Positions 16,639 through 23,468 of a DNA stretch of 36,509 bases are shown here, one piece after another. A program made the translations under genes and the position numbers. The stretch lies in the NCBI GenBank assembly GCA_030147645.1, contig JASBUY010000230.1, forward strand, positions 1 through 36,509, in the 5' to 3' direction. Source of the stretch: Aquabacter sp. GTDB taxonomy: Bacteria > Pseudomonadota > Alphaproteobacteria > Rhizobiales > Xanthobacteraceae. The notes beneath the pieces were generated by a model. The model saw only the letters and a program-made list of their open reading frames with translations, was not told where the DNA came from and did no database searches. Within the stretch, counting starts at the first letter, position 1. Each line of letters begins with the position of its first letter.

Positions 16639-16968
16639 CGAGGACACCCCTGTCGTGACCGTGGCGCGATTTCTGCATGTTGGGATCGCAGATCACCCGC
16701 AAACGGTCAGATTCTGGCCAGGGGCATCACGCCCCTTGCCGACCACGACCGAAAAGAAGCCACGTCCACGATAAAACGTCAACATTTTGTTGACGAACCG
16801 ACACAGTTACGTCACCGTCATGGCCAGAACGAGTGCTGCCGCCTTTTTAGGCGCGCAGCGCCAGACCAGAGAGGGGATAGACGTGAGCCGCGACACAGCC
16901 GCGCCGGCCCGATGGGACGACTGCGCCCGAACCAAGCCCATTCATCCCTCGAAGAGGGGAACGCCCGC
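16639..16968. other. Divergent promoter region between oxoprolinase and TRAP genes
   Basis: 330 bases without a credible gene. It holds the inverted repeat at 16777-16795 and must contain start sites for both directions. Small frames across it, including one from about 16820, lack family features. Confidence 0.6.
16777..16795. promoter_or_regulatory. Symmetric operator candidate with outward TTGACG hexamers
   Basis: CGTCAACA-TTT-TGTTGACG: eight-base perfect arms around three T. Each strand carries TTGACG pointing outward, like a pair of -35 elements for the two divergent transcripts. No clear -10 was found 16-18 bases on. A regulator of the GntR or MarR kind, perhaps the one at 19995, could bind here (inference). 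Confidence 0.55.
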
Positions 16969-17517
16969 ATGATCCGGCGCGCGCTCGACGCACTTTACCT
17001 GCTGTCCGGCATTCTGGCCGCCGGCTTCCTCCTCACGGTGTTCGCCTTGATGATCGCGCTCTCTGCCGGGCGGGAAATCGGCGTGAACATTCCCTCCGGT
17101 GATGATTTCACAGCCTGGGCGCTGGCTGCGAGTTCTTTTCTCGGCCTCGCCCACACCTTCAAGGCGGGCGACATGATCCGCGTGGGCCTCGTGCTGGAGC
17201 GCCTCACCGGTCGCCGGCGGCAGGCGCTGGAGATTTTCGCGCTCCTCGTCTCGATCGCCTTCATCGGCTTCTTCGCGAAGAATGCCGTCCAGATGACCTG
17301 GGACTCGTACCGCTTCGGCGACACCTCCACGGGTGTCGTTGCGGTGCCGCTCTGGATTCCCCAGATCGGCTATGCGTCGGGTCTCATCATCCTGTGCATC
17401 GCCATGGTGGACGAATTGGTTCGCGTGGCCATGGGACAGCGTCCGGCCTACGAGAAGGAGCCGCCCTCCTCCCCCGAGGAATTGGTGGAGCGCATCGCCT
17501 CCGGCGGGGGAGCCTGA
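16969..17517 (+). CDS. TRAP transporter small permease (DctQ-type)
   Basis: Four-helix inner-membrane subunit of a tripartite ATP-independent periplasmic transporter. 182 residues. Hydrophobic segments: LYLLSGILAAGFLLTVFALM, WALAASSFLGLAHTF, ALEIFALLVSIAFIGFFA and IPQIGYASGLIILCIAMV. HTFKAGDMIRV and the DSYRFGDTSTG / VPLWIPQIGYASG motifs fit the DctQ family. The C-terminal tail is acidic and cytoplasmic. ATG 16969 has GAGGGGAA about eight bases upstream; the open frame reaches back to 16024 antisense to the oxoprolinase gene, and that part is not coding. The large permease gene follows after three bases, then the binding-protein gene. Confidence 0.9.
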   Translation: MIRRALDALYLLSGILAAGFLLTVFALMIALSAGREIGVNIPSGDDFTAWALAASSFLGLAHTFKAGDMIRVGLVLERLTGRRRQALEIFALLVSIAFIGFFAKNAVQMTWDSYRFGDTSTGVVAVPLWIPQIGYASGLIILCIAMVDELVRVAMGQRPAYEKEPPSSPEELVERIASGGGA

Positions 17518-17520
17518 TCC

Positions 17521-18834
17521 ATGCCCGCCCTCGACCTCGCTCAACTTTCCATCCTTCTGCTTTTGCTGCTGATTTTGATCCTGGGCAGCGGCATCTGGAT
17601 CGCCGTCGGCCTCGGCCTGATCGGCCTTGTGGCGATGGGCCTCACCACGCCCGTGCCGCTCGGACAAGTTCTCGCAACCACGGTGTGGAGCGCGAGCACA
17701 TCCTGGACGCTGGCGGCACTGCCGCTCTTCATCTGGATGGGCGAAATCCTGTTCCGCACCCGCCTGTCCGAGGAGATGTTCAAGGGCCTCGCGCCCTGGC
17801 TCCAATGGCTGCCGGGCCGCCTGCTGCATGTGAATGTGGTGGGCTGCGGCATCTTCGCGGCCGTCTCGGGCTCCTCGGCGGCCACCTGCGCCACCATCGG
17901 CAAGATCGCTCTGCCGGAACTGGAGAAGCGCGGCTACAACCAGAGCATGGCGCTCGGCACGCTGGCCGGCTCTGGGACGCTCGGCCTGCTCATCCCACCC
18001 TCCATCCCCATGGTGGTCTATGCGGTGACCGCCAATGTCTCGGTGCTGCAGGTCTTCCTGGCCGGTTTCCTGCCGGGGCTTTTGGTGATGGGCCTCTATA
18101 GCGGCTACATCATCGTCTGGTCGCTGCTCAATCCCGGCAAGACGCCCCCGCGCGATCCGCCCATGTCCTTCCGCGCGAAGATGCGGGAATCGGCCAAGCT
18201 CATTCCCTGCCTTCTGCTCATTCTGGCGGTGTTCCTGTCCCTGATCCTGGGCCTTGCCACCGCCACCGAATGCGCGGCCTGGGGTGTCGCCGGCGCCTTG
18301 GCGCTCGCCGCCTGGACCGGGACCCTCACTTGGACCACCTTCTCGCAAAGCCTCATGAGCGCGACCCGGCTCTCCTGCATGATCATGCTGATCGTGGCCG
18401 GGGCGGCCTTCACCACCGCAGCCATGGCCTATACCGGCATCCCGGTGGCGCTCGCCGAATGGGTGCAAGGCCTGAACCTCACCCCCGGCAAGCTCGCCCT
18501 CGCGCTGACGGTCATGTACATCATCCTCGGATGCCTCGTGGACGGCATCTCCATGATCGTGCTGACCGCCGTAATCGTGCTTCCCATGATCAAGCAGGCG
18601 GGCTTCGACCTCGTTTGGTTCGGCATCTATCTCGTCATCCATGTGGAGATGGCGCAGATCACCCCGCCCGTGGGCTTTAACCTGTTCGTCCTCCAGAACA
18701 TGAGCGGGCGAGACACGCTCACCGTGGCGAAGGCCGCCTTTCCCTTCTTCATCCTGCTCAACGTCGCCGTCATCATCATCACCATGTATCCTGAGATCGC
18801 CCTCGTGCTGCCGCGCATGGCGTTCCCGGGCTGA
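17521..18834 (+). CDS. TRAP transporter large permease (DctM-type)
   Basis: Channel-forming subunit of the TRAP system, 437 residues, about twelve hydrophobic helices, inner membrane. Family hallmarks: LAALPLFIWMGEILFRT, GCGIFAAVSGSSAATCATIG, LAGSGTLGLLIPPSIPMVVY near residue 150, and HVEMAQITPPVGFNLFVLQ near the C-terminus. The driving force is a sodium or proton gradient. It starts three bases after the small-permease stop, so the two are translated together. The conserved Ser/Gly-rich and IPPS segments appear intact. Confidence 0.96.
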   Translation: MPALDLAQLSILLLLLLILILGSGIWIAVGLGLIGLVAMGLTTPVPLGQVLATTVWSASTSWTLAALPLFIWMGEILFRTRLSEEMFKGLAPWLQWLPGRLLHVNVVGCGIFAAVSGSSAATCATIGKIALPELEKRGYNQSMALGTLAGSGTLGLLIPPSIPMVVYAVTANVSVLQVFLAGFLPGLLVMGLYSGYIIVWSLLNPGKTPPRDPPMSFRAKMRESAKLIPCLLLILAVFLSLILGLATATECAAWGVAGALALAAWTGTLTWTTFSQSLMSATRLSCMIMLIVAGAAFTTAAMAYTGIPVALAEWVQGLNLTPGKLALALTVMYIILGCLVDGISMIVLTAVIVLPMIKQAGFDLVWFGIYLVIHVEMAQITPPVGFNLFVLQNMSGRDTLTVAKAAFPFFILLNVAVIIITMYPEIALVLPRMAFPG

Positions 18835-18884
18835 GACCAAGGGTTAGACGTTCACTCCCAAAACCAACCAAGAGGGTTTGACAC

Positions 18885-19862
18885 ATGGCGCGTCTCTCCA
18901 CCTTCGCCCTGGCGCTTGCGGGCCTTGCGGCTGCGTTCGCCGCTCCCGCTTCCGCGCAGACCAAATGGAATCTGCCCTCGGCCTATCCGCCGGATAATTT
19001 TCACACGGAAAACATCGCCCAGTTCGCGAAAGAGGTGGAAAGCGTCTCGGGCGGAAAGCTCGCCATCACGCTTCATCCCAATGCAGTGCTGTTCAAGGCG
19101 CCCGAGATCAAGCGCGCGGTCATGACTGGCCAAGCCCAGGCTGGCGAAGTGCTGATGTCGCTCCAGGAAAATGAAGACCCGGTCTTCGGCGTGGACGTGG
19201 TGCCGTTCCTCGCCACCTCCTACGACCAGTCCAAGGCGCTCTATCTCGCCTCCAAGCCCGCCGTGGAAAAGAAGCTCGCCTCCCAGGGCCTGAAGCTGCT
19301 CTATACGGTACCCTGGCCCCCGCAGGGACTGTTCTCCAAGACCGCCGTCACCAAGATCGAGGACCTGAAGGGCGCCAAGTGGCGCGCTTACAATGCAGGA
19401 ACCGCGCGCATCGGCGAGGCGGTCGGTGCCCAGTCCGTCACCGTGCAGCAGGCGGAACTCGCCCAGGCGCTCGCCACCGGCGTCGTCACCGCCCTCATCA
19501 CCTCCGCCGCCACCGGCTATGACGTGAAGATCTGGGAGAGCATCCCCTATTTCTACGACATCCAGGCCTGGCTGCCGAAGAACATGGTGTTTGTCAGCCA
19601 AGCCGCGTTCGACGCCCTCGACAAGCCCACGCAGGAGGCCGTCATGAAGGCCGCCGCCGCCGCCGAGACCCGTGGCTGGCAGGCCTCCATGGACAAGAGC
19701 AAGTGGTACATGGAGCAGCTCACCGCCAAGGGCATGAAGGTGGAGCAGCCCACCCCCGCGCTGAAGGCCGGCTTCGAGGCCGTGGGCAAGCAGCTCGCTG
19801 CCGACTGGCTGAAGAAGGCCGGACCGACGGGCGAGGAAATCCTCGGCGTTTACAAGAAGTGA
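18885..19862 (+). CDS. TRAP transporter substrate-binding protein (DctP-type)
   Basis: Periplasmic solute-binding component, 325 residues. Signal peptide STFALALAGLAAAFAAPASAQ, mature protein from about TKWNLPSAYP. The DctP signature WRAYNAGTARIGEAVGAQSV contains the Arg that usually forms a salt bridge with the carboxylate of the ligand, so an organic acid is expected. QQAELAQALATGVVTALIT and the YFYDIQAWLPKNMVFVS strand also fit. AGAGGG lies upstream of the ATG. Position opposite the oxoprolinase gene suggests 5-oxoproline or a related cyclic amide acid as ligand (inference). A terminator hairpin follows the stop. Confidence 0.92.
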   Translation: MARLSTFALALAGLAAAFAAPASAQTKWNLPSAYPPDNFHTENIAQFAKEVESVSGGKLAITLHPNAVLFKAPEIKRAVMTGQAQAGEVLMSLQENEDPVFGVDVVPFLATSYDQSKALYLASKPAVEKKLASQGLKLLYTVPWPPQGLFSKTAVTKIEDLKGAKWRAYNAGTARIGEAVGAQSVTVQQAELAQALATGVVTALITSAATGYDVKIWESIPYFYDIQAWLPKNMVFVSQAAFDALDKPTQEAVMKAAAAAETRGWQASMDKSKWYMEQLTAKGMKVEQPTPALKAGFEAVGKQLAADWLKKAGPTGEEILGVYKK

Positions 19863-19870
19863 GGTTTTGG

Positions 19871-19900
19871 CGGCCGGGCGCTCTGCCCGGCCGTTCCTTC
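19871..19900 (+). terminator. Terminator after the TRAP operon
   Basis: Nine-base stem CGGCCGGGC (19871-19879) with GCCCGGCCG (19885-19893), loop GCTCT, followed by TTCCTTC. It lies eight bases past the binding-protein stop. Confidence 0.75.
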
Positions 19901-19994
19901 GGTCCCGCCCGCGCAGCCTGAGCCGCGCGGGCTTTTGGAGCGGTCAACGGCGTCGCGCGTCGGCCGGCCGCCTCCCCAGCAGCCGAGTGCGCCC

Positions 19995-20546
19995 ATGACC
20001 AAGCCCGCCGCCCGCAATGACGCTCCCGCCGCACCGGTGAAGCCGGTGGGCTCCATCGTCTCCTCCGCGCATCTGGCGGACGGCGCGCTGCCGGCCCTGT
20101 CCGAACTGGAAGTCGGCCTCAACATGATCGGCCATGCCTATCATCGCTGGATGATCCGCTGCATGGCGGCGGCCGGCGTGCCGGACCTTTCGGCATTGGA
20201 TGTATTGGTGCTCCACCATGTGGTGCATCGCCAGCGGCCCAAGACCATCGCGGATCTGTGCCTCGTCCTCGACGTGGAGGACACCCACCTCATCACCTAT
20301 GCGGCCAAGAAGCTGCAGGCGCTCGGCCTCGTCAGCGCCGGGCGGCGCGGCAAGGAAAAGACGCTGACCGTCACCGAGGCGGGCCGCGCCGCCTGCGCGC
20401 GCTATCGCGAGGTGCGCGAGGCGCTGCTGACCCAGGCCGTGGTCGGCACCGGCATCGCGCCCGAGCGCCTGTCCGAGGTGGCCGCCGTGCTGCGCACCCT
20501 CTCCGGCCATTACGACCAGGCCGCCCGCGCCGCCGCGAGCCTTTGA
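19995..20546 (+). CDS. MarR-like winged-helix regulator
   Basis: 183 residues, cytoplasmic DNA-binding protein. The winged helix covers about residues 45-150: LSALDVLVLHHVVHR, KTIADLCLVLDVEDTHLITYAAKKLQALGLV (recognition region), then a wing SAGRRGKEKTLTVTEAGRA. A dimerisation helix region follows at LLTQAVVGTGIAPERL to the end. The N-terminal 30 residues are Ala/Pro-rich and probably disordered. The start is ATG 19995; a TTG at 19935 opens the same frame but has no support. It lies downstream of the TRAP operon and may control the oxoprolinase/TRAP divergon through the repeat at 16777-16795. One GTCAAC half-site occurs at 19943-19948, which could be chance. The ligand is unknown. Confidence 0.85.
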   Translation: MTKPAARNDAPAAPVKPVGSIVSSAHLADGALPALSELEVGLNMIGHAYHRWMIRCMAAAGVPDLSALDVLVLHHVVHRQRPKTIADLCLVLDVEDTHLITYAAKKLQALGLVSAGRRGKEKTLTVTEAGRAACARYREVREALLTQAVVGTGIAPERLSEVAAVLRTLSGHYDQAARAAASL

Positions 20547-20624
20547 CACACCCTCACCTTCGCCCAATTCCGCGCCCGGCATGACGCGGGACCTTGGGCG
20601 GTCTATCCTGCGGATGCGGCAGCG

Positions 20625-21731
20625 ATGGAATGCGCCATGTGGCTCGACGCGCGGGTTCCGTTTCGGGACGGCCCGGCTCCCGACGTGCGGGGCCTGGCTT
20701 TCCGCGCCTTCTGCCTGACCGGTGCGAAGGTCGGCGCGGAGGTTCGGTCCGTCGAGGAGAGCATCGCCGGTCATCTCCCCTTCGCCCAGTTGCGCCGCTT
20801 CCGCCGCGCGGGCGACCCGCGCCGCGTCCTGGTGGTGGCGCCGCTCGCCGGGGGATTTCCCATCCTGATGCGCGATCTGGTGGCCGGTCTGCTGCGCCAT
20901 TCCAGCGAGGTCGCCGTCACCGACTGGCCGGATCCGCGTCATGTGCCCGCAAGGAGCGGCTTCACCTTCGAGGACAATTGCCTGGAGACCGCGCGCATGA
21001 TGCGGGCCTGCGGGCCGGGGGTCCATGTGGTGGGAGTCTGCCAGGGCGTGGTCCCCGCCTTGTGCGCGGCCCTACTGCTGGCGGAGCAGGGCGAAACGCC
21101 CGCGAGCCTGACCTTGCTGGGCGGACCGGTCGATCCGACCTGCAACCCGACCCATCTCGACCAGGTTTTGACGCGGGGCACTCTTGCCGATTTCGAGGCG
21201 CTGATGGAGCGCGTCCCGCCGCCCTTCGACGGGGCGGAGCGGCTGGTCTTCCCGCGACGGCGGCAGATGCAGGCCTTCGCGCTCTATCTGTGGCGGCAGG
21301 GCCTGGCGGGCGAGGAACTGCCCTTCATGATGATGGCGGACCAGGGCGAAGACCCGGTGCTTTTCCCCCTGGCGCGGCTTTGCTGGGACATGATGGACAT
21401 CCCGGCCGAGTTCTTCCTCAGCCACTTGGAGGCGGTGTTCCGCCGCTGCGCGCTCGCCGCCGGGACCCTGGAGATCGCCGGCCGCCGCGTCCGCCCCGAG
21501 GCCCTCACGCAGTGCGCGCTGCTGACCGGCGAGGCCGAGCGGGACGACATTTCCGCGCCGGGCCAGACCCGGGCGGCCCATGACCTGTGCCGCGCGCTAT
21601 CGCGGGACCTGACGCGGCACGTACTGGTGCCGAATGCGGGGCATTTCTCGCTGTTCTACGGCAAAACCATGCGCGACCGGGTGCTGCCCGCCATCGCGCA
21701 GACCTTCGAGCGGGGCGAAGCGCACAGCTAG
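20625..21731 (+). CDS. phaZ: Intracellular polyhydroxyalkanoate depolymerase (PhaZ type)
   Basis: Breaks down stored poly-3-hydroxybutyrate in granules. 368 residues, alpha/beta-hydrolase fold. The pattern VLVVAPLAGGFPILMRDLV, TDWPDPRHVP and HVVGVCQGVVPALCAALLLAEQG with LTLLGGPVDPTCNPT matches the intracellular PhaZ family. The nucleophile in this family is a Cys (family form C-Q-x-x-x-P), here VCQGVVPAL. A late His in PNAGHFSLFYG would complete the triad. Two Met codons (20625, 20637) begin the frame. It is somewhat short against typical members of about 400 residues. Its stop TAG is formed by the first three bases of a 117-bp repeat copy, so the C-terminal end may have been set by that insertion. 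It converges on an alpha/beta-hydrolase gene. Confidence 0.88.
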   Translation: MECAMWLDARVPFRDGPAPDVRGLAFRAFCLTGAKVGAEVRSVEESIAGHLPFAQLRRFRRAGDPRRVLVVAPLAGGFPILMRDLVAGLLRHSSEVAVTDWPDPRHVPARSGFTFEDNCLETARMMRACGPGVHVVGVCQGVVPALCAALLLAEQGETPASLTLLGGPVDPTCNPTHLDQVLTRGTLADFEALMERVPPPFDGAERLVFPRRRQMQAFALYLWRQGLAGEELPFMMMADQGEDPVLFPLARLCWDMMDIPAEFFLSHLEAVFRRCALAAGTLEIAGRRVRPEALTQCALLTGEAERDDISAPGQTRAAHDLCRALSRDLTRHVLVPNAGHFSLFYGKTMRDRVLPAIAQTFERGEAHS

Positions 21732-21845
21732 AGCATGCGCCGATCAGCCTGCACCGCAGGCTGATCGGATCACGCATTCTCTATCAAAGAGTTAGAGGGC
21801 GATTTACCGATCAGATTGTTTCAATCAGATCGGATCGCGCTCTAG
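21729..21845. repeat. 117-bp structured interspersed repeat, copy B (REPIN-like)
   Basis: Same length and layout as copy A: TAGAGCATGCG at the left end, a 10-bp stem GATCAGCCTG/CAGGCTGATC, CTCTA/TAGAG in the middle, a CGATCAGATTG/CAATCAGATCG stem with one A-A mismatch, and CGCTCTAG at the right end. The outer pair of the first stem is G-C here and C-G in copy A, a compensatory change. The first three bases are the phaZ stop codon. It lies in the convergent gap between phaZ and an exported hydrolase. Confidence 0.9.
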
Positions 21846-21916
21846 CGCGTTGGCTTAGCGGACGTCCTTCACGCGAACCGGCGGCGGCATCGCGCGCAAA
21901 GGGGCTGATGTGGCCC

Positions 21917-22645
21917 TCAGCGCAGGGCAGCGGGCTGGGACACCGCCTGCACCGCCGCGCTGCTGTCCGGCGTCGCCGAGACCGGCGTCGCGGTCGGGGG
22001 CGCCGACACCGACGGCGCGGGGGTGGGCGCGGTCGGGCGGGGCTTGCGGGTCACCGCCATCACGTCCTTGATCACCTCCGCATGGAGGCTGTCCGCCTTC
22101 TCGATATTGAAGTGGTCGATGGAGCCCACATTGTCGAGATTGCGGTTGACGATGGTGCCTTTGAAGCCGCGCGCGGCCACGAGCCGCTTACCGAAGCCGT
22201 TGTTCGACTGGTAATAATTGATGAAACGCCCGCCGCTGGCGCCCACTTCCGTCACGCCCACGGGATCGAACGTTATGACGAGACGCGGAGCCGTGCCGAG
22301 CGACGTCATGCGCTCCGCCATCTCCACCGCCGCGTCGGCCCCGAGCGAATGGCCGATAATGACGATGGGCGCGCGCCCACGCGACTTCGACCATGCCACC
22401 GCGTCCGAGGCGAGCACCTGCCACTGGCCGTATTCATAGACCTGCGCGTCAATGCCGCGCTGGCGCAGCTTCTCCGCCAGCGTGTCCATGCCGAGCGAGA
22501 AGATGTTGGCGAGGCCGCGCATCAGATAGACGCGCCCGACATATTGGGACGAGGACCCGCTCTGGGCCTGTGCCGTCTGGAGGGGCGTGACCAGAAGAAG
22601 AAGAGCCCCGAGGAGTACCCAAACGAACCGAACACCAGCCGTCAT
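21917..22645 (-). CDS. Exported alpha/beta hydrolase (lipase-like fold)
   Basis: 242 residues. Signal peptide FVWVLLGALLLLVTPLQTAQAQ. The nucleophile elbow is VIIGHSLGADAAVEM (Gly-x-Ser-x-Gly), the acid is probably the Asp in VITFDPVGV, and the His is in GSIDHFNI. Residues about 205-242 form a Pro/Thr/Ala-rich tail (TRKPRPTAPTPAPSVS), probably disordered. ATG 22645 has GGTGAG four to five bases upstream; the longer frame to 22702 is not supported. Substrate unknown; the short lid-free core is of a lipase or thioesterase-like hydrolase. It sits alone between phaZ and lutC, and no operon link is evident. Confidence 0.8.
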   Translation of the reverse strand: MTAGVRFVWVLLGALLLLVTPLQTAQAQSGSSSQYVGRVYLMRGLANIFSLGMDTLAEKLRQRGIDAQVYEYGQWQVLASDAVAWSKSRGRAPIVIIGHSLGADAAVEMAERMTSLGTAPRLVITFDPVGVTEVGASGGRFINYYQSNNGFGKRLVAARGFKGTIVNRNLDNVGSIDHFNIEKADSLHAEVIKDVMAVTRKPRPTAPTPAPSVSAPPTATPVSATPDSSAAVQAVSQPAALR

Positions 22646-22790
22646 GATCTCACCGCCCGTTTCCTGTCCTCTTCTGCCCAACATCGGGTGAGCCGGCAAC
22701 ACGCAGGCGCGCGCTTGGTTGCACGCCCCAGGTCATGCCTCGACGGATTTTGGGCGCGCGTTGCCCCTTTGCATCACCCCGGCGCGTGCA

Positions 22791-23468
22791 TCACACGCCA
22801 CCTACCAGCAGAATGTGCAGGCTGCGCGGCCCGTGCGCACCGAGCAGCAGCGTCTGCTCGATGTCGGCAGAGCGCGAGGGACCGGTGATCCAGTTCACCG
22901 TTCGCGGCATGGTGCCGGGACCATAGGCGGCGCGCAGCCGGTCCCAGGCCTCTTCATATGTTCCCACCACGTCCCGCGCCCGCACCAGGATGAGATGGTG
23001 GTCGGGCAGCAGGTTCAGCGTGGAGGGATTGTCGGGTCCGGACACCATGATGGCCGTTCCCGATTCCGCAACACCCGCAAAGGCGTGCGAGAGCCCTGCC
23101 AGTTGCTTGCCGTCGGAGGGGCCGATCCACACGTCGAGGGTCGGCTCACTGCTCCAGGGCAGATCAGCGAGCCGCGCATCCTGGCCGCGCAGGACCGAGA
23201 GCGGCAGGTTGCGGGCGCGCAGATAGGCGGCCACCGCGCCGGGCACCTCGCTCGGGTCGGCCAGATGGTCGATGCTGCCCGCCGCCCCCACCACCATCCG
23301 CTTGAACAATTCGATCTGCTCGGCATGGGGCAGGTCGGCGCGGGCGGGAATGATGCCGCGCGGATGCCCGGCGATGCGGTCGGCCACTTCCTGGCGGCGC
23401 GGTGCCTCCTGGCCGGAGACGCCCAGAGCGCGGCGGACAGAGGCGAGGACGGTGTCGCGGGAACTCAT
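22791..23468 (-). CDS. lutC: Lactate utilization protein C (LutC/YkgG domain)
   Basis: Third subunit of the LutABC iron-sulphur lactate-oxidation complex that converts L-lactate to pyruvate. 225 residues. LUD domain seen in SSEPTLDVWIGPSD, HAFAGVAESGTAIMVSGPDNP (the VGITxA/VAESGT-like signature) and NLLPDHHLILV, with ITGPSRSADIEQTLLLGAHGP near the end. ATG 23468 overlaps the stop of lutB as ATGA. The operon reads lutA-lutB-lutC with four-base overlaps throughout. Confidence 0.94.
   Translation of the reverse strand: MSSRDTVLASVRRALGVSGQEAPRRQEVADRIAGHPRGIIPARADLPHAEQIELFKRMVVGAAGSIDHLADPSEVPGAVAAYLRARNLPLSVLRGQDARLADLPWSSEPTLDVWIGPSDGKQLAGLSHAFAGVAESGTAIMVSGPDNPSTLNLLPDHHLILVRARDVVGTYEEAWDRLRAAYGPGTMPRTVNWITGPSRSADIEQTLLLGAHGPRSLHILLVGGV

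Noticed and set aside
16024..16968. Upstream extension of the TRAP small permease frame
   Set aside because: Overlaps the oxoprolinase gene antisense; the membrane protein starts at 16969 with a good ribosome site.
16942..18840. Open frame of 632 codons on the minus strand
   Set aside because: Antisense to both TRAP permease genes; composition is charged and His-rich with no recognisable family.
20594..21583. Open frame of 329 codons on the plus strand
   Set aside because: Another frame of phaZ, Arg/Gly-rich without a family; the 20625 frame carries the depolymerase motifs.
22781..22799. Imperfect hairpin at the lutC stop
   Set aside because: Seven of eight pairs in a GC-rich area with no U-run; too weak to call a terminator.
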